NCBI GenBank assembly: GCA_905220665.1
Contig: CAJNAR010000013.1
Location: 310,001 to 374,000 of the forward strand
Reading direction: 5' to 3'
Origin: Albugo candida
Lineage: Eukaryota; Oomycota; Peronosporomycetes; Albuginales; Albuginaceae
Length of the DNA stretch: 64,000 bases
Positions 19,401-32,091 of the stretch are shown here, in pieces. The notes beneath the pieces were generated by a model, which was not told the DNA's origin, searched no databases, and was given only the letters and a program-made list of their open reading frames with translations. The translations under genes and the position numbers were made by a program. Position 1 is the stretch's first letter. The number at the start of each line of letters is the position of its first letter.

Positions 19401-20887
19401 TTGCTTACTGTGTAGTCAAAGTACAAAGCTACTTACAACAGCAAATGGTTTCTCGAAGTGCCGGACTACTGGCTTTGAAACAATCCATCGTGGCTCGAAA
19501 AATTCAGCGGCAATATCGAATCTATTTGGCGCGTGCTGAGGAGCAACAGAAAACAACATTCAGAAGCGCTCAGACCGGTTCCGAAGTTGAATATGCCGCA
19601 TCACAGGAACATGCTACTAGTGATGTCAAGTTGTCGCATGAAGAGGAGCTTCGTGATCTATATCGGTTACAAGATTTCAATGTGACCAACCGTCTTAGTT
19701 CCCTTGGGCCCATGGCTACGGGAACTTTGGGAGAAGTTGGAACTGTTGGAGCACTTGGAACTGTCGAAGGTGTACATCATGACTTGAATGCGTATGAGCA
19801 AGATGCATTGAATGTCGATCCTACCAAAAACGGAGCTTATGGATCAAATGGTGTTCCCGGCTTCATGAAAAAACAGGATACATTGAAAAATGCCGATCTC
19901 AGCTGGGTTGCCGATGAAGGTCTGATTGAAGAAGGCCAGGGTGTTGCTGGGAATAGTTGCGGTGAAGAAGTGACTGAAACAAAATGCGATTTAGACGGAG
20001 GAGGTGAAAAAACTTTGTACCGACCCTTGATGGCGGCTGAAGATGAAGCGCTCAATCCAATTGAATGCTTACAAGACTTTCCCATTGGTCCACCTGTCCC
20101 TTACAAAGGTGGCATTTTCACATGCACATTGATTGGTCACAGAAAACAGCTAGATCAGGATTGGGGTGACGAGTATTTCGAATACGTATTACGATGCACG
20201 TGGGGTCGTGATATACTCGAGCAATCAAAGACAGCTTGGCTTGTAGGTGGGAGATACAATGATTTTAATGTACTGCATCAAGAATTGAAAGCAGCAGCTT
20301 CCGGTCATCGTAGAAAACGTGCTCCGTGGTTCCCTCGTTTTCCAAAACGTCATCCATTCTCAACGATGGTGGGGAAAAATCAACGAGAACAATTTATCAT
20401 CAAGCGCGAAAAAGAACTGAATCGATACATGACGCAGGTTTTGACGCAAATGCCAGATGCTTTACTCAATGTCCATTTGGATCGCTTTTTAAACCTTACG
20501 CTTCGAACACAGGATATCGGGGAGCGGGAGGCTTTTGCTGAAGCTCGAAAGCGATGGGAGGAGGAAGAACGACAAGCACTCGTGACAGCAGCACATGCTG
20601 AACCTTTAAAGGATTCGGAGCTGCATGAGGTTGAACAACTGGTTCATCAATTATTACAGAAAATTATGCATGGAACTGGTGACCTTCGTCAGGCCACTGA
20701 TCTTCAGGAAATGATTCATGCCGTCAAAGTCTTACAGCCTCGGGTCGCAGCATCAGCGCAAATAGGAGCTGGGGTTGATATGGAGCTGGTACCCTTGGCA
20801 ATGCAGCTACAGGATGACATTCAAGATGCGTATAATCAATACAATGACGCATTATTGGCTGTACGACTTGGACATGATTTAAATTAG
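16455..20887 (+). CDS. PX-domain-tailed unconventional myosin
   Basis: An actin motor of 1455 residues from two exons, 16455-19151 and 19217-20887, joined by a 65-nt phase-0 intron. An SH3-like N-terminal region (about 10-60) precedes the motor. Motor landmarks are the P-loop GESGAGKTET (162-171), switch I NAKTSRNHNSSRFGKY, switch II DIFGFESF (about 468), and the actin-binding/relay segment RCNFIRCIKPN. Basic IQ-like repeats follow from about residue 790 across the splice (QTQSAGLIQAVARGYIVRK, ARKIQRQYRIYLARAEEQ). After an acidic linker a PX domain occupies about 1195-1327 (GGRYNDFNVLH, then Pro-rich PWFPRFPKRHPF, then FIIKREKELNRYM). PX domains bind phosphoinositides, so the motor probably carries or tethers membranes. 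PX-tailed myosins are known from oomycetes (class XXX, from memory). Confidence 0.92.
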
Positions 20888-21398
20888 CTGGAAGTACCTC
20901 TGTCGAAGCGTGGTAGTTGAGAAGACCCGCTAAGAGATTTCGGCGTAGTTTCTCATCAATCTAGAAAAAATCTCGGTTGTTGTTTCATATTAGAGGCGGA
21001 ATGAACGTTTCGCGATGAAGTGACTAGGAGATGTGCACTTTTATAGACGTAAACGCTGTAAAGTAAGCGTGAGCATAAAACTCACTATTCACTTTCCAAG
21101 GGTAATGTGGTTGCTATAAAGATAAGTTTATGGAAGTGGAATTGTCTCCCTATGCATGATAGAAAAGTAATTGCACGTTGACTGGTTGCTCCAAATCTTA
21201 ATTGATGGAGACTATTGGTCTCTGGCATGCTAATGTAAGAAATCGCCTGACCGGTGTTGTTGTCCCGTTCTATCGACTTTATTATTCGAAACTAGTGACA
21301 AAATTTGCTCTAGCAACTTGTAACAAGGGACGTTAGCGTGTCTGCTGGATGAGCACCACCCTGGTCGAGCGATGCTTGAACATTTGAGCATTGGAGAA
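20888..21398. other. Intergenic, 3' of myosin
   Basis: About 500 bases downstream of the myosin stop. No ORF, repeat or structured element recognised. Confidence 0.5.
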
Positions 21399-21610
21399 TG
21401 GACCTTGTCGCACAGCTGGATAAGGCGATTTGAAGAAGATGCGAATCAAGTTAAGTCCTTCAAAAATTGAAGAAGGCCTCGCAATGGAAGAAAAGAACGC
21501 CATATATAGATCGGTAATGAATACGAGGACGTGGAGGCTAAGGAACTTCTAAAAGATAGAGATGGTACTCGTAAAAACTTAAAGCTCGTTGAATGCATAC
21601 GCCGCTAATT
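21399..21610 (+). pseudogene. Decayed third copy of the acidic-ORF family
   Basis: In plus orientation, broken frames carry MDLVAQLDKAI, KIEEGLAMEE and a terminal NAYAAN, matching the C-terminal half of the 154-aa ORF at 5186-5650 in the same order. Stops and frame changes separate the pieces and the original stop codon is lost. It shows that the family, or a transposon carrying it, spread beyond the local duplication. Confidence 0.6.
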
Positions 21611-24600
21611 TATGGCTGGATAATGAAATAAGTCCATTTGGTTGTGCTTGATTTCATCACATAAGACTTCCAACCTGCTTTGTCAAGATACTTAGGCTTA
21701 GTAAACTGGTCGTGCACAAAGCTATACATTTGGCCAGTTACTGCTTCGGAAGTTTTCTTGACTCTCGAGCGCTTTGCAGCTGCTCGATGTCGATGTAGTG
21801 TACTAGTACTAGAGATGGCTGGCGCTTGTATCCAGCATCAGTATTGGATTCTGTTGACCAAAGCAGCGCGCTAATGTGACTTAACACCATTCAATGTCAC
21901 AAAGTGCTTCTTACATCAAAGTTTGTAGGAACTCAACAGGTGAATGCAGCGTAAGTTTGCAACCAATCTTTCGTTTGGCTTCGAGATATTGCCTCTTAAG
22001 GATACATACTATATAGATATTACGATATGATTTCGACCCGCTGAATTAGTTAATATGCGTCCCTTTGATCCTTGCTGTATGCTTCCATATCAATATCTCG
22101 CTCGAAGATATACTCAAAATAGAAACATGTGATTTGACCGCTTGGTATTCGATTAAGAGTCAACTGATTGAGACGTTTATCGAAGGTATCGCACACTTAG
22201 AGCTACAAGACAAAGTAAGCTACATCAATGTCGTTGGTACTTTCAGTGATGACGCTTTATTCTTTAGCAAACGTTTCTGGAGGTACTTCGAATGGAGCTC
22301 AGTATATGGATTGATGATACCGCGATAATATGACTCATCATTCATAGCATTTTACTTTTCTGGGAAATGGCACTTGGTTTTACATGGCCGAAACGGAAGG
22401 CAATTTTATGGTGCATGACTCATCAATCCAATTGAACAGGTTGCGCTGGTATCAGAAAATCAAAGTACTTGATATCCCAATCTGAGCGGTACACCAACAA
22501 GCCAATTCACAATATTCACAATATTCAGCAGCGACTCTACTTACGTATAAATCGGTCAATCAGGAATCAATCTATGAAGTTACCATGCGGTTATGGTGTA
22601 GTTATACTTGATCGAATAGAATCTTCAGTGGCTAAAACCTCAATAAGGCACCGAGCAGCCTCACCCGCTATATCGACGAACACGACACAGCTATGAAAGA
22701 GAGCTTATCGTTTCAAACCTAGTTGGGTCCTTGAACGCACTTGCATTAATATCACAATACATCGATTGCGGGAGAGTTAGACGCCCTTTTTTCGTTTGCT
22801 GCCCTATACAAAATCGCCCAATTACACTTGAAAAGCGTTATCACAAATTTCAGCCGCACGGCTCGTTTTACAATCACATGTGTGCACGAAAGCAGGCTTT
22901 GACTCTCTCAACAATATACTTGATTCCTACGCAATAACCAAAGAACCTATTTCCCAAGTAATGCAGATATTATTTTACTTATTTTATCTCCTATTCTAGC
23001 TCTATTTTCAAGTTTATTAAGATCCACCATACAGAATACTTTGCCAAGTCATACACAGAAATCCTTTGGGTTTTCAGCATCACATAACAGACTTGTACAC
23101 AAATGGCCATATGATATATGACACAAATTGTCAAGTCAAGATTTGATTGTGTAATTTGACTCACTTATAAATGATTAAGGCAAAGGCGTTTGAAGCTACC
23201 GACGATATTATAAAATATTCCGGCGAGAAATTTCATGTGGACCTGCTTAACGCGTCTTCTCGCATCCTCTTAATTGTATGAAAAGCGGCTAGAGGTAGCA
23301 ATACATTGAGTGGACGCAAGTAGCTGTGGTTCTTGCTGCGCAACACGTCACGTCAAAGCGACCGAGCATCAGTAATTCAGTATGCCTCAACCAGGTATAA
23401 GATGAATATCATGCTAAGTAGGGGTGAACGAGGACAGCTTTTTTATGTATTATCCAAGTCAACGTGACAGAAGGTAAGCGCAGAAGTCGTGTATTTGAAA
23501 AGCATTTCCCTGCACCTTTTTTCGTCTCCTCCTCCTCCAATTTTTTCAGATGTTTTATCAGTCTCTGTTACTTCACTGGTGCATGCAGTTTGGAAATGAA
23601 TTTGTTTCAATTCAGCGAAGGCGGAATAATCAGGTGTGATGTTTCATTCTGACTCAGAACTACAATACTTCGTATATAAATTGCATTCAACAGGAGCCCG
23701 AACCAAGTCGATTCATCCGCACAAATACTCACTTGAAAAGCTTTCCGTGCAACCATTATCGAACAATGATGGCCAGAGAAAGGTTGGTTCACGATATTCT
23801 GTGAGGACTACATGAATAAGAGATCCTCGAGGTCTGTTACAAATATATTGAGGTCGACGGATCTTCAGCGTACAACTTAGTGGACTTCAAGTGCATACAA
23901 GACAAAGATGGATGTTTGCATTGGTGCTGCTTTCTACTGCAGAACCTTATTCCGGCTTCCGTAGTGTCATTATGCTTTATTTTGCAGACAGGCTGCATGA
24001 TAATGAGCACGCTAAAAGTTCATCAAAAGTATTGGGGTTCGAGTTCGGATGGAGCGACATTATGACATGGGAAGTAGAAGCACAATCAAGTGGATATAAT
24101 CTTCATTATCATTATTGATTTGCCAGTTCCGATAAGGCTATTGATCCAAATGAAAGACATACGATCCGGTCTTCCTCTATGGAATAGGTCATAGGGAAAC
24201 AGGGACATGATGTTTTTATTCAATGTAAGGATGTGCATTAGCATCATGATCAGCGGAACCTAGGGGAGCAATTCGCGTATCGCTCAGGATGCACATTTCC
24301 AAAACGATGTGGAATATTTCATAAACACAGTGCCTTCTGATATTCTTCTGCAACACATAATATCAACCACGTGGGATAGTATAAGGCAAAGTCCCTGCGA
24401 TCGTCTGATAAATCCGAGAAGCTCCGAGGCAGGAATGACATAAGTAATGCAAGTCAGTCATTTAAACTACACAGAGTACCAAAACAAATGACGTTGTATA
24501 GAATCGACACCAAGTAATAATGTCTTTAATGGTGCAGATTCTTCGGTGCGCGTAAATGTATTTCTTCCCGTCAGATTCTGTTCTCAATGGTTACGTCTCT

Positions 24601-27600
24601 CGATGAAGATACTGAACCAATCTAGACATAAATCTGAATTACGGATGAAAGGACTCCAAGCAAGAGCTAACTAATGCATAATGCTCATAATGCAGCGGTA
24701 GAAGAATTCTGATCGGATGAGCTCAATTGATACTATCCTGTTGTCTCTAATGTCCGCACAGAGTATTCGATATTGCGTGTTCTCCTCTATTTTTAATAAT
24801 GTCCATGCAATTGATTGGGATCGTGCTAGAATCTGCGCTCCTGTGGTATGAGGAATGCATGCCATGTCCAATAGAGCTTTCTTTAGACCAGACTTGCTCT
24901 TCTCCTGCTTTCTATTACCGTTTAATTCCCCCAGTGATAAAAATCTCGCCGGGTTTGAAATCGGATGACCTCAATGGCCAGTAGCACAATTCGTGTTTTC
25001 ATATCACTGAAGAAATGTTGACTGCAAAAATGGATGTTAGCGCTGTCCTGCTAACAGGGGTTTTGACGCGCTCCTTTAAATTCTACTTTTTTTGTGAGAA
25101 AAATGAGCGGTTAGTTACTGCGGCACTATAAGATACACATAAATGACTGACCCATTACCAGCTTGGCGACACTATATTTCGCGCATGGTTATGCTATAAT
25201 CCGTCAGAATCTATTTGACCAGGTCTTGCACGCGGACATGCCCATCGTAACTTATGGTAACATTTTTTCACGTTGTAGCACAGGACACAGCGCCAGCCAA
25301 CAAGAAGCAGAATGCACATGAAGAGCGAAACGCGCCGCTCTAGAAGTAAAAATGGGTGAGTCCCCGTGACCTTTTCCTTGTACGGGGGGGATTGAGATAC
25401 CACTCGACGAATGATGGCAATATGCTCGAGATGACGGTACTGATAGCTCGTAAATAGGTATTGATTTATCAAAGACTCTCTCAATCCATGCCCGCTCGTA
25501 TTTGGTTAAGCAGGACTTCTATTACTGTACTTTTTTACTTTTTTCAAGTGATTATAGACCCTCCGTAACCTTACAATCATTTATGCATTTTGCTTATGCT
25601 TAAGAAGACGGGCAGACTGCGCAGATACCTCGCGATCCTCGGGTCGACTTTCCTGCAGGCACTCACCTCTCACTAGGCTAGGAGTGTACAATGAATGTGT
25701 ACGCTTTAGATGCCGCACTAACATAACAGAGATTCGTCCGTGGTCTCCTATAAGCTGCGAAGTCACCAATCTAGAATCATACATGGTGCGTGGCTAATAA
25801 ATTACATATCAAAGCAGCATCCAGACTGCAGGAGTTGCCGGTACGTATTTGAGTGTACTATATCACTTGGTGCGGAAATGCAGATAGCAACCACTCGATG
25901 ATCAAAAGCTTATGTTACAGATCAGCAATGTGTACAGTTTCATGAGATTGACTTGTAGTCTACTTTAATTCCAGTTATAGTAACGAAGAATACATAGCGG
26001 CATGCTCAACGTCTCAAATATTATTGTCATAATTGTATCAGAGCTGGATCGCGTGTGCTGTATGATATCCATCGCTGTTGGTTGATCCGATCAATCCCTG
26101 TGAATTCCACTTTACTGTCATTATGCGATAAAATCAGTCAGGTGAGGAATATCCATACAAGGAACTTGACAATAATATTCTCATTTGTTTAACGCACATC
26201 ACCGTGTACAAATGATGGGAAAATGCCTGCATGAACGTGTATGCAGTATTGCCAGCCATGACGAACACGCATTGCAGCTCATCTTAGATTATTTATGGCT
26301 TTTGATAAACATCACGCGCAAAAATATGCATCCACTATCCTGCCTGCGGGACAAGTTTTACGCTATTCAGTGAGAAATGAATTGAATGAGATTTCAAACT
26401 GAAGTGCATCCTCCACCTATATCCACTGCCTCATCATATTGTTACACATTCCACATAACAAAAGAAGTACTCGATTCTGTACAATTCCGTTGAAGTCTTC
26501 CATATTGATAGTATATGCGACCGGCACAGAAACAAAGTAGATTCTGAACTGTCGATTAATGGGACTTCTCCAGAGCTGAGCAGCCAATAGAGCTTTTGAC
26601 TTGATCAAGTCGTGTGATAACTATTTTGAAGATTAGGAGACTACTCTTCATCCTCACGTACAATATTGACAGGCTCCATGGAAGAGAGTTGATGACAGAT
26701 TGCACGACGATCAATCTACCATGTGATTCATCACGTCCATTTTTCGCTGAAAAATTTGGTGGCTGGAATTATCGACATAATTCCTGTACCTGAATGATTT
26801 ACTATTTTATTTGTGGTGATTCTTGACCTTCATTAACGAAGGTAATAATGCCAAATTCTACTAGAGTAGTGAATAAATTCATTCCAGCTCAAGAAGAATA
26901 AAGTTTGTGGTACACGAAGTGCTAGGGAATGGGATGAAGAAATTGAACGTTGCGCATTCGTAGATCAAAAGTATGGGACAAGAGTTTTGTGCATATTTTG
27001 AACGGCTGAGTAGACGGCATGCCATTTAATCATTTGAATTCGCTTCCTGTTGACTTGTAGCCCATGGTTTTGCTTGTGTGGGCAACATGATTGTTTTGGT
27101 CTTGTACGAATATTATTTCTGAGAATTCACCTTGTTCTACGTCGCTAGATATCACGAGAATGATCGTATCTACGTCCTCTGGGTTCTGTTTAGTGGGCGA
27201 GGTCAAATTCACAATTAATTATGTGAGTACGTTTCGTTACTTCCGGTGAATTGATTGATACTGCGACATTGCGGCCGCAACTGGTTGATTATCCAGTGTG
27301 ACCGTTCAAGTTTTGTCGCTAAATAGCTCAGATGCTACGTACATGTGAATCCCAGTAGCTACCTACTTTGACTTGATACAATGCCTGTATTTACTGCTGG
27401 ATTTGCAGCAGCAATGACCAAAGCTTGCGTAGCTATTCGATCTTGTATCTTCCTCATGGAGCCAAGTAAATTTGATGATAGTGACTATCCGCTGATAGTT
27501 AGAACATTAGAAATAATGTACGTAGCGTCAGGGTTGCTGAAGCGCAAGGTAATCCAGGCAGACGGGTCGTGTTTTATTCCCGTGATAAACTGATATGAGT

Positions 27601-29294
27601 TATTCATTGCCCGATTCCGTCAGGTACCATTCAAAAATCGCGCCAATATTACTCGATGCAAACTTAGTTCTAATCTTATTTGATTCAGCACTAAGAATCA
27701 TGCAGCTCTACCTAGACCCACTGAGTTACAATTTTTTTAGTGCTGACGTCAATGCTCTCCATTTCTACAGCAAACTAGTGGCGAAGTCTTGCAAAGCCAC
27801 CTATTTCGTGCATTTCGAGTCAATGTTAGATGATGGACCATTACGAAAGACGTATAAGCGCCAGAATCTATATTAGCGGTCATGATACCGAACACCCATG
27901 CACACATGCCCCCTTCATGCATCTCTTGTTCGATCAAATAAGTTCCAGTATTGATTCAGCCTGCTAAATGCACATATACTCCTTGCATTCAGGTTCAATT
28001 ACTGCTGATAATTTCATCGGTGTCCTGCTATATAGAATTACAGAGAAGTAGTTCGGTAACGCAACTTGATGTTCCGATCGATATATATCTATTAAACGAG
28101 AAGTATCATCATTGTATCGGCATGTGACGGTAAGGTAAACAACACTGACCATTCGGTAGTGACAAATAAGTTTGATTAGCTATACTCATGGTGTCGAATT
28201 TACTGAAATACTCGACCGCTGAGAACGAAGCTACTTTATTAAGCACGAGGTGGTGATATTTCCATTGAAGAACCTTGCTCTGGCGACCTTCGCATGACGA
28301 TTCTTGTACTTTATACGATCATCTTTACACAGATTTGCATCGTGTATTCATTTTAGACGGGATAATAAACCACGTCACAGGCTTGCATGAGCTTCAACTC
28401 TTTCGAAATAGTGAAGTCGGTAAGTGAAGCAATAGGATTCGAGCACGTTCTTATATCTCTCAAAGATAATTTTCCGACCGATCGAAAGCTCCCTCAAATG
28501 TGGTGGCAACCGCTGATAATCAATTGATGTTTGTTCAGCAACTTTCTAAAAAGTCTTTATGTCCCTTAAGCAACACGACACCCAACAGAGATCTATCCAA
28601 TTCCGCAAGCTCCAGCGCTCCAAATTGATTTACTGGTATGTTCACCACGCTTGTAGCCGGACGCATCAACTATCTATCTATATATTGAGCACCAGTGATT
28701 GATTTTCAGAATGCTGCAAGTGGTTCGAATAGGTTTGCAATCTCTTTTTAATGGTCCTGGCAGTGTCCCCAACTTCGAACGAAAAGCTCCAATTAGAATG
28801 ACTTTTGAAATTCGCTGAATCAGGCAGGTAGATCAGTCGCCAAGTAGCGTAATTATTCTTAAAAAGGTCTTTTTCTTTGCAGTATGAGGTGTGGTTCTTG
28901 TGATAGTATTTTGATCACAATTTACTCAGTTTGACCTTTCTATGCCCCCGTCCGTATCAGTCGAATTTGTGATCAGGTGATGCTGAAACGGGTGCTACGC
29001 ACACGTATTTTCTGCATCAACAAGCAATAAGTCTCTGAGCTGTGCCAGCACAAGATGTAGATAGTCGTCATCTCGGAATGTTTATGTACAAGTGAATATA
29101 GCGGCGATCACTGGTGTCACCAATGTCAGCAACGCGTACCAACGGCAAGACCAGATAGCTCTCTGGATAGAAGCATGTAACTTCTTTGACCCTCCGCGTT
29201 ACTGCTTATATATTGCTTAAAGTTCGATCATAGCGGGAGAAAGTACAATGCTTCATATATCATTATCCAACTGGCCGTCAATTGCAGGTTAAGG
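21611..29294. other. Gene-poor 7.7-kb stretch
   Basis: Only short, unrelated ORFs (under about 100 codons) occur on both strands, and none shows a recognisable motif or convincing splice partners. Two adjacent plus-strand ORFs at 27381-27593 and 27595-27876 are the least random-looking, but they give no family. No tandem repeat, LTR pair or RNA gene was recognised. Heavily decayed transposon sequence is possible. Confidence 0.4.
29259..29275 (+). promoter_or_regulatory. Possible initiator of the first bZIP gene
   Basis: The sequence tatcattatccaactgg partly fits the oomycete TCATTYnNCAwTT initiator and lies about 20 bases before the ATG. Weak match. Confidence 0.3.
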
Positions 29295-29639
29295 ATGTCA
29301 GAACAAAAGTCTACCTCAAGCGGGCCCGAAGATATCGAGGATCCGTATGCGTTAGTCACTGAATATTTGGATCAACTGGAGGACTCGGAAATTAGTGAAG
29401 AAATGTCTCAGCTCTTACAGTGGATTGCACGAGAGGAAGCCAGGCGTCTCAGTCATTGTGATTCTCAGCGCCGCTACCGCGATAAAAAGCGATCTGAGCG
29501 AATTTTATCCTTGAAGAACAAAGTTTCATTACTGCATGATATACAGAATCTTCTACAAGAAACCATGTCACTTCGAAAAGATAATACGTACTACCAAGAG
29601 CGAATCGAGCAAATAAGAAAACTTCTACTCAAAGGTTAA
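29295..29639 (+). CDS. Small bZIP-like transcription factor, His at the Asn position
   Basis: A 114-residue protein with an acidic N-terminus (residues 1-50), then a basic region and leucine zipper. The basic region reads HCDSQRRYRDKKRSER. Counting back from the invariant Arg, the residue seven before it, Asn in nearly all bZIPs, is His, with Cys next to it. From memory, oomycete bZIPs often share the Q-x-R-Y-R core seen here and some replace this Asn with Cys. The zipper has heptad-spaced hydrophobics (ILSLKNKVSLLHDIQNLLQE). It is a paralog of the gene at 30464-30841, which faces it. Intronless. Nuclear DNA binding is likely; target unknown. Confidence 0.72.
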   Translation: MSEQKSTSSGPEDIEDPYALVTEYLDQLEDSEISEEMSQLLQWIAREEARRLSHCDSQRRYRDKKRSERILSLKNKVSLLHDIQNLLQETMSLRKDNTYYQERIEQIRKLLLKG

Positions 29640-30463
29640 ACCAGCTGGTTAACTTCATTTTACATCTACTAAATAACTAATAGAGAAGTGATGCAGTATA
29701 ATAATACGTCAGATGTTTCTCGCTTGATTCATTCGCTCGTATGTGCATTTCTCAGACTGCTCAGAAGGGTGCGTCATTCGGGCAGACTTTCTATTGGATG
29801 TTGTCATTGATCCATACCTACGAGACTCTTGCCAATTACATACAATATTGCGGGGGAGGGGAGAGGAGATAGATGAACGAGAGTGAAGAGTATTGGCGAG
29901 AGGAACGCACTACCTCGTTCGTTTCAATGTGTACTTGGCATTTGGGTGCGCGTTTCTTATATAAGAGCTATGTACATGCGGTGACAGGATTCTGTCCACA
30001 GAGCCAATCTTTTACCCGACAATTAAAAAAAACATAGCATCAGCGTAGAGGCAGATTCCTCCGAATTAGGATTTTTATAGCGCGTGATCATATTGATTCG
30101 AGATAATCCGTACACAAATTGTTTTTCTTGATGACCTTCAATCCAATTGATGATTCACCCGGTCCAGTGTACTCGATGAAGCTCACTGATATGATTGTTT
30201 TATGTGAGTCTGCGCACAAATGTGTAAAAAATAACAAGCAGAGGGTGGTGACAGCCTATCCTCCTTTCCGATCACTGTATAGCTCCTTCCAATACAAGTG
30301 ACGTGGCTCACTTTGGAACGAATAAATTCTTGATGGATTGACGCTATAAACTGATCTTGATGAAATCCCCCACTAAATGAATGTGAATTTGTGTACAGTC
30401 CGCGTTGCTAGTACCTCAAAAAGAGATCTTGAGGTGCTCTTTCGTATTGCGAAACAAGATCCA
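29640..30463. other. Intergenic between two convergent bZIP genes
   Basis: About 820 bases, both flanking genes ending towards it. It holds a short purine tract (gggggaggggagaggag near 29855) and no credible ORF. Confidence 0.5.
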
Positions 30464-30841
30464 TCATTCCATTATGGAGTTCATGGGATTGAAGAAGCGC
30501 GGAGGCTCTTTGTGTAATTCCGAAATCCGTCTTTCATACATTGCATTTTCATACCGTAAGTAAACAGTTTCTTGGAGCACATCTCTATAATTTTGTAGCA
30601 GCACCAAGCTTCTCTGCAAAGCTACTATTCGCTTATGTAGTTTTCTTGCCCGATAGCGCCGTTGTGCGTGGCAATGTCGTAGCCTTTTGTGCTCCTCTTT
30701 CACCATGGAATCAAGAATGTGTGAAATCTCGCCACCACTGTCGTTATCGTCTTGCTCATTGGGTAAGGGAGCGCAAAAGATTTCTTCTTCAGCAACCTGG
30801 TCGTTCGCGTCGGTTTCGACTCCAGAATTTCGGGTGGACAT
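30464..30841 (-). CDS. Small bZIP-like transcription factor paralog, His at the Asn position
   Basis: A 125-residue protein with the same plan as the gene at 29295: an acidic N-terminus, then basic region HCHAQRRYRARKLHKR, then a zipper (IVALQRSLVLLQNYRDVLQE). Both share the EExxRLxHCxxQRRYR signature and the LQET...LR.(E/D)N motif after the zipper. The His replaces the usual Asn in both. Together they form a convergent pair about 820 bases apart, consistent with an old inverted duplication. Sequence identity outside the bZIP is low, so the duplication is not recent. Confidence 0.72.
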   Translation of the reverse strand: MSTRNSGVETDANDQVAEEEIFCAPLPNEQDDNDSGGEISHILDSMVKEEHKRLRHCHAQRRYRARKLHKRIVALQRSLVLLQNYRDVLQETVYLRYENAMYERRISELHKEPPRFFNPMNSIME

Positions 30842-31609
30842 TCTGCTGATGATGCTAGAATACTAATGACTTTGACAAAATCCTGCGACGATATAATCCA
30901 TGAAGTGATCGATTGATCATCCGAGACCTTGCGTGACTCGCATATGGGCAACAGGTCCTGTTATCATAGTCAGGTGATCATCATATCACATTGCTTTGAG
31001 CAGAAAGTCACGGATCGAACGTGCAGAAAACGCCCAGCCTGGTCATTTTGTGATGGCATACAGCAGGATACAGTAAGTCACGTTGGCATAATTGCTGCTG
31101 GGAAATTCGCCAGTGTGCAATGGCTTTTTCTAATTCCAGATTAACTAATACCCACCAACTTATTCTTAAATTAGATTTGTTCTGCTTGTTTTCTACAATT
31201 TCAGCGTGTGATCCATAAATCCTAGTAGGTTGGCAAGAGGACAATATCGCTGATAGAACGACGACCTTTCTGCCAACCGAGAACTTAACAAGACCCTCGA
31301 ATCGAAAATCCATAAATCGCGCTATAGGGGGATATAATTATGTACGTTCTACTCTTTTACAGCATATGCTGCCACCACCATGGCTCAATCGAGTTGAATA
31401 AGGATAATAATAACTAATGCAAATTCTTTATCCGGATGAATGTGGAAAGAGCGCGATATTTGGCATATGGATAGCAGGGTTACACGGCCCGGCCACAATT
31501 ACCGATTATGATGGGCCACCTACTATTACCAAGTAAGCAAAGGATTGCAAAATACCATTAGACTAAGTGACAACAGAGCCGATGCGATTTGACGAGATAG
31601 GTTGACAGT
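30842..31609. other. Intergenic upstream of bZIP paralog and HEAT gene
   Basis: About 770 bases with short ORFs only; no motif recognised. Confidence 0.4.
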
Positions 31610-32060
31610 ATGGATCATTCCAAAATCAATAAATTCATAGCGAATTGCATGTTTGAGGCGAATGACCTTCCCTCGAATTCCTTTATCTGGAAATTGCCTG
31701 GCTGGGAGGTTTGCATCCCATCAGTATTGTAGCAACGGATTATTTGACTTATAGCTTGCGGGTCCTATGGATATCACTCGATTTTTCTGGGAAATGAGTA
31801 TCGAGAAGCTTTTTTCTCAAACCACAAGAGTGTAAAGATCTTCTGCGAAATCTCTAATGCAACTGCTGCATCTAAAAATCAATTACAGCAAGAAATAGGC
31901 ATAGAGATGGGAAAAAGGAATATAATGCAAAACTTTTTCCCAAATAAGCGTATTATTCACGCGTTCAGGTCAATGACGGGAAGCATTGCTAGTCGGTGCC
32001 ACTACTTGAAGTTCGACATATTCTCTGCAGCTAGATTGCTTTCAAGACACTTATACCAAT
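31610..32060 (+). other. Coding-like fragments: N-terminal exons of the HEAT gene or a hAT relic
   Basis: An ATG at 31610 opens a frame (KINKFIANCMFEAN) that can splice at 31709 to further open sequence, and another frame stays open through about 31780-32110. The first piece resembles the N-terminal part of hAT/DUF659 transposases, while its position suits 5' exons of the downstream gene. The frames overlap in ways that do not settle which is used. Confidence 0.25.
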
Positions 32061-32091
32061 GTTGTAAGAGTTCATTTATCATTCATACTAG

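Noticed and set aside
22030..22060. Sequence gacccgctgaat resembling the 5' part of 28S rRNA
   Set aside because: The match is only about ten bases and the surrounding sequence does not continue as rRNA.
32064..32091. A possible 28-nt intron before the first placed exon of the HEAT gene
   Set aside because: It would join plausible coding pieces, but 28 nt is shorter than any other intron inferred here. The N-terminus was left unresolved instead.
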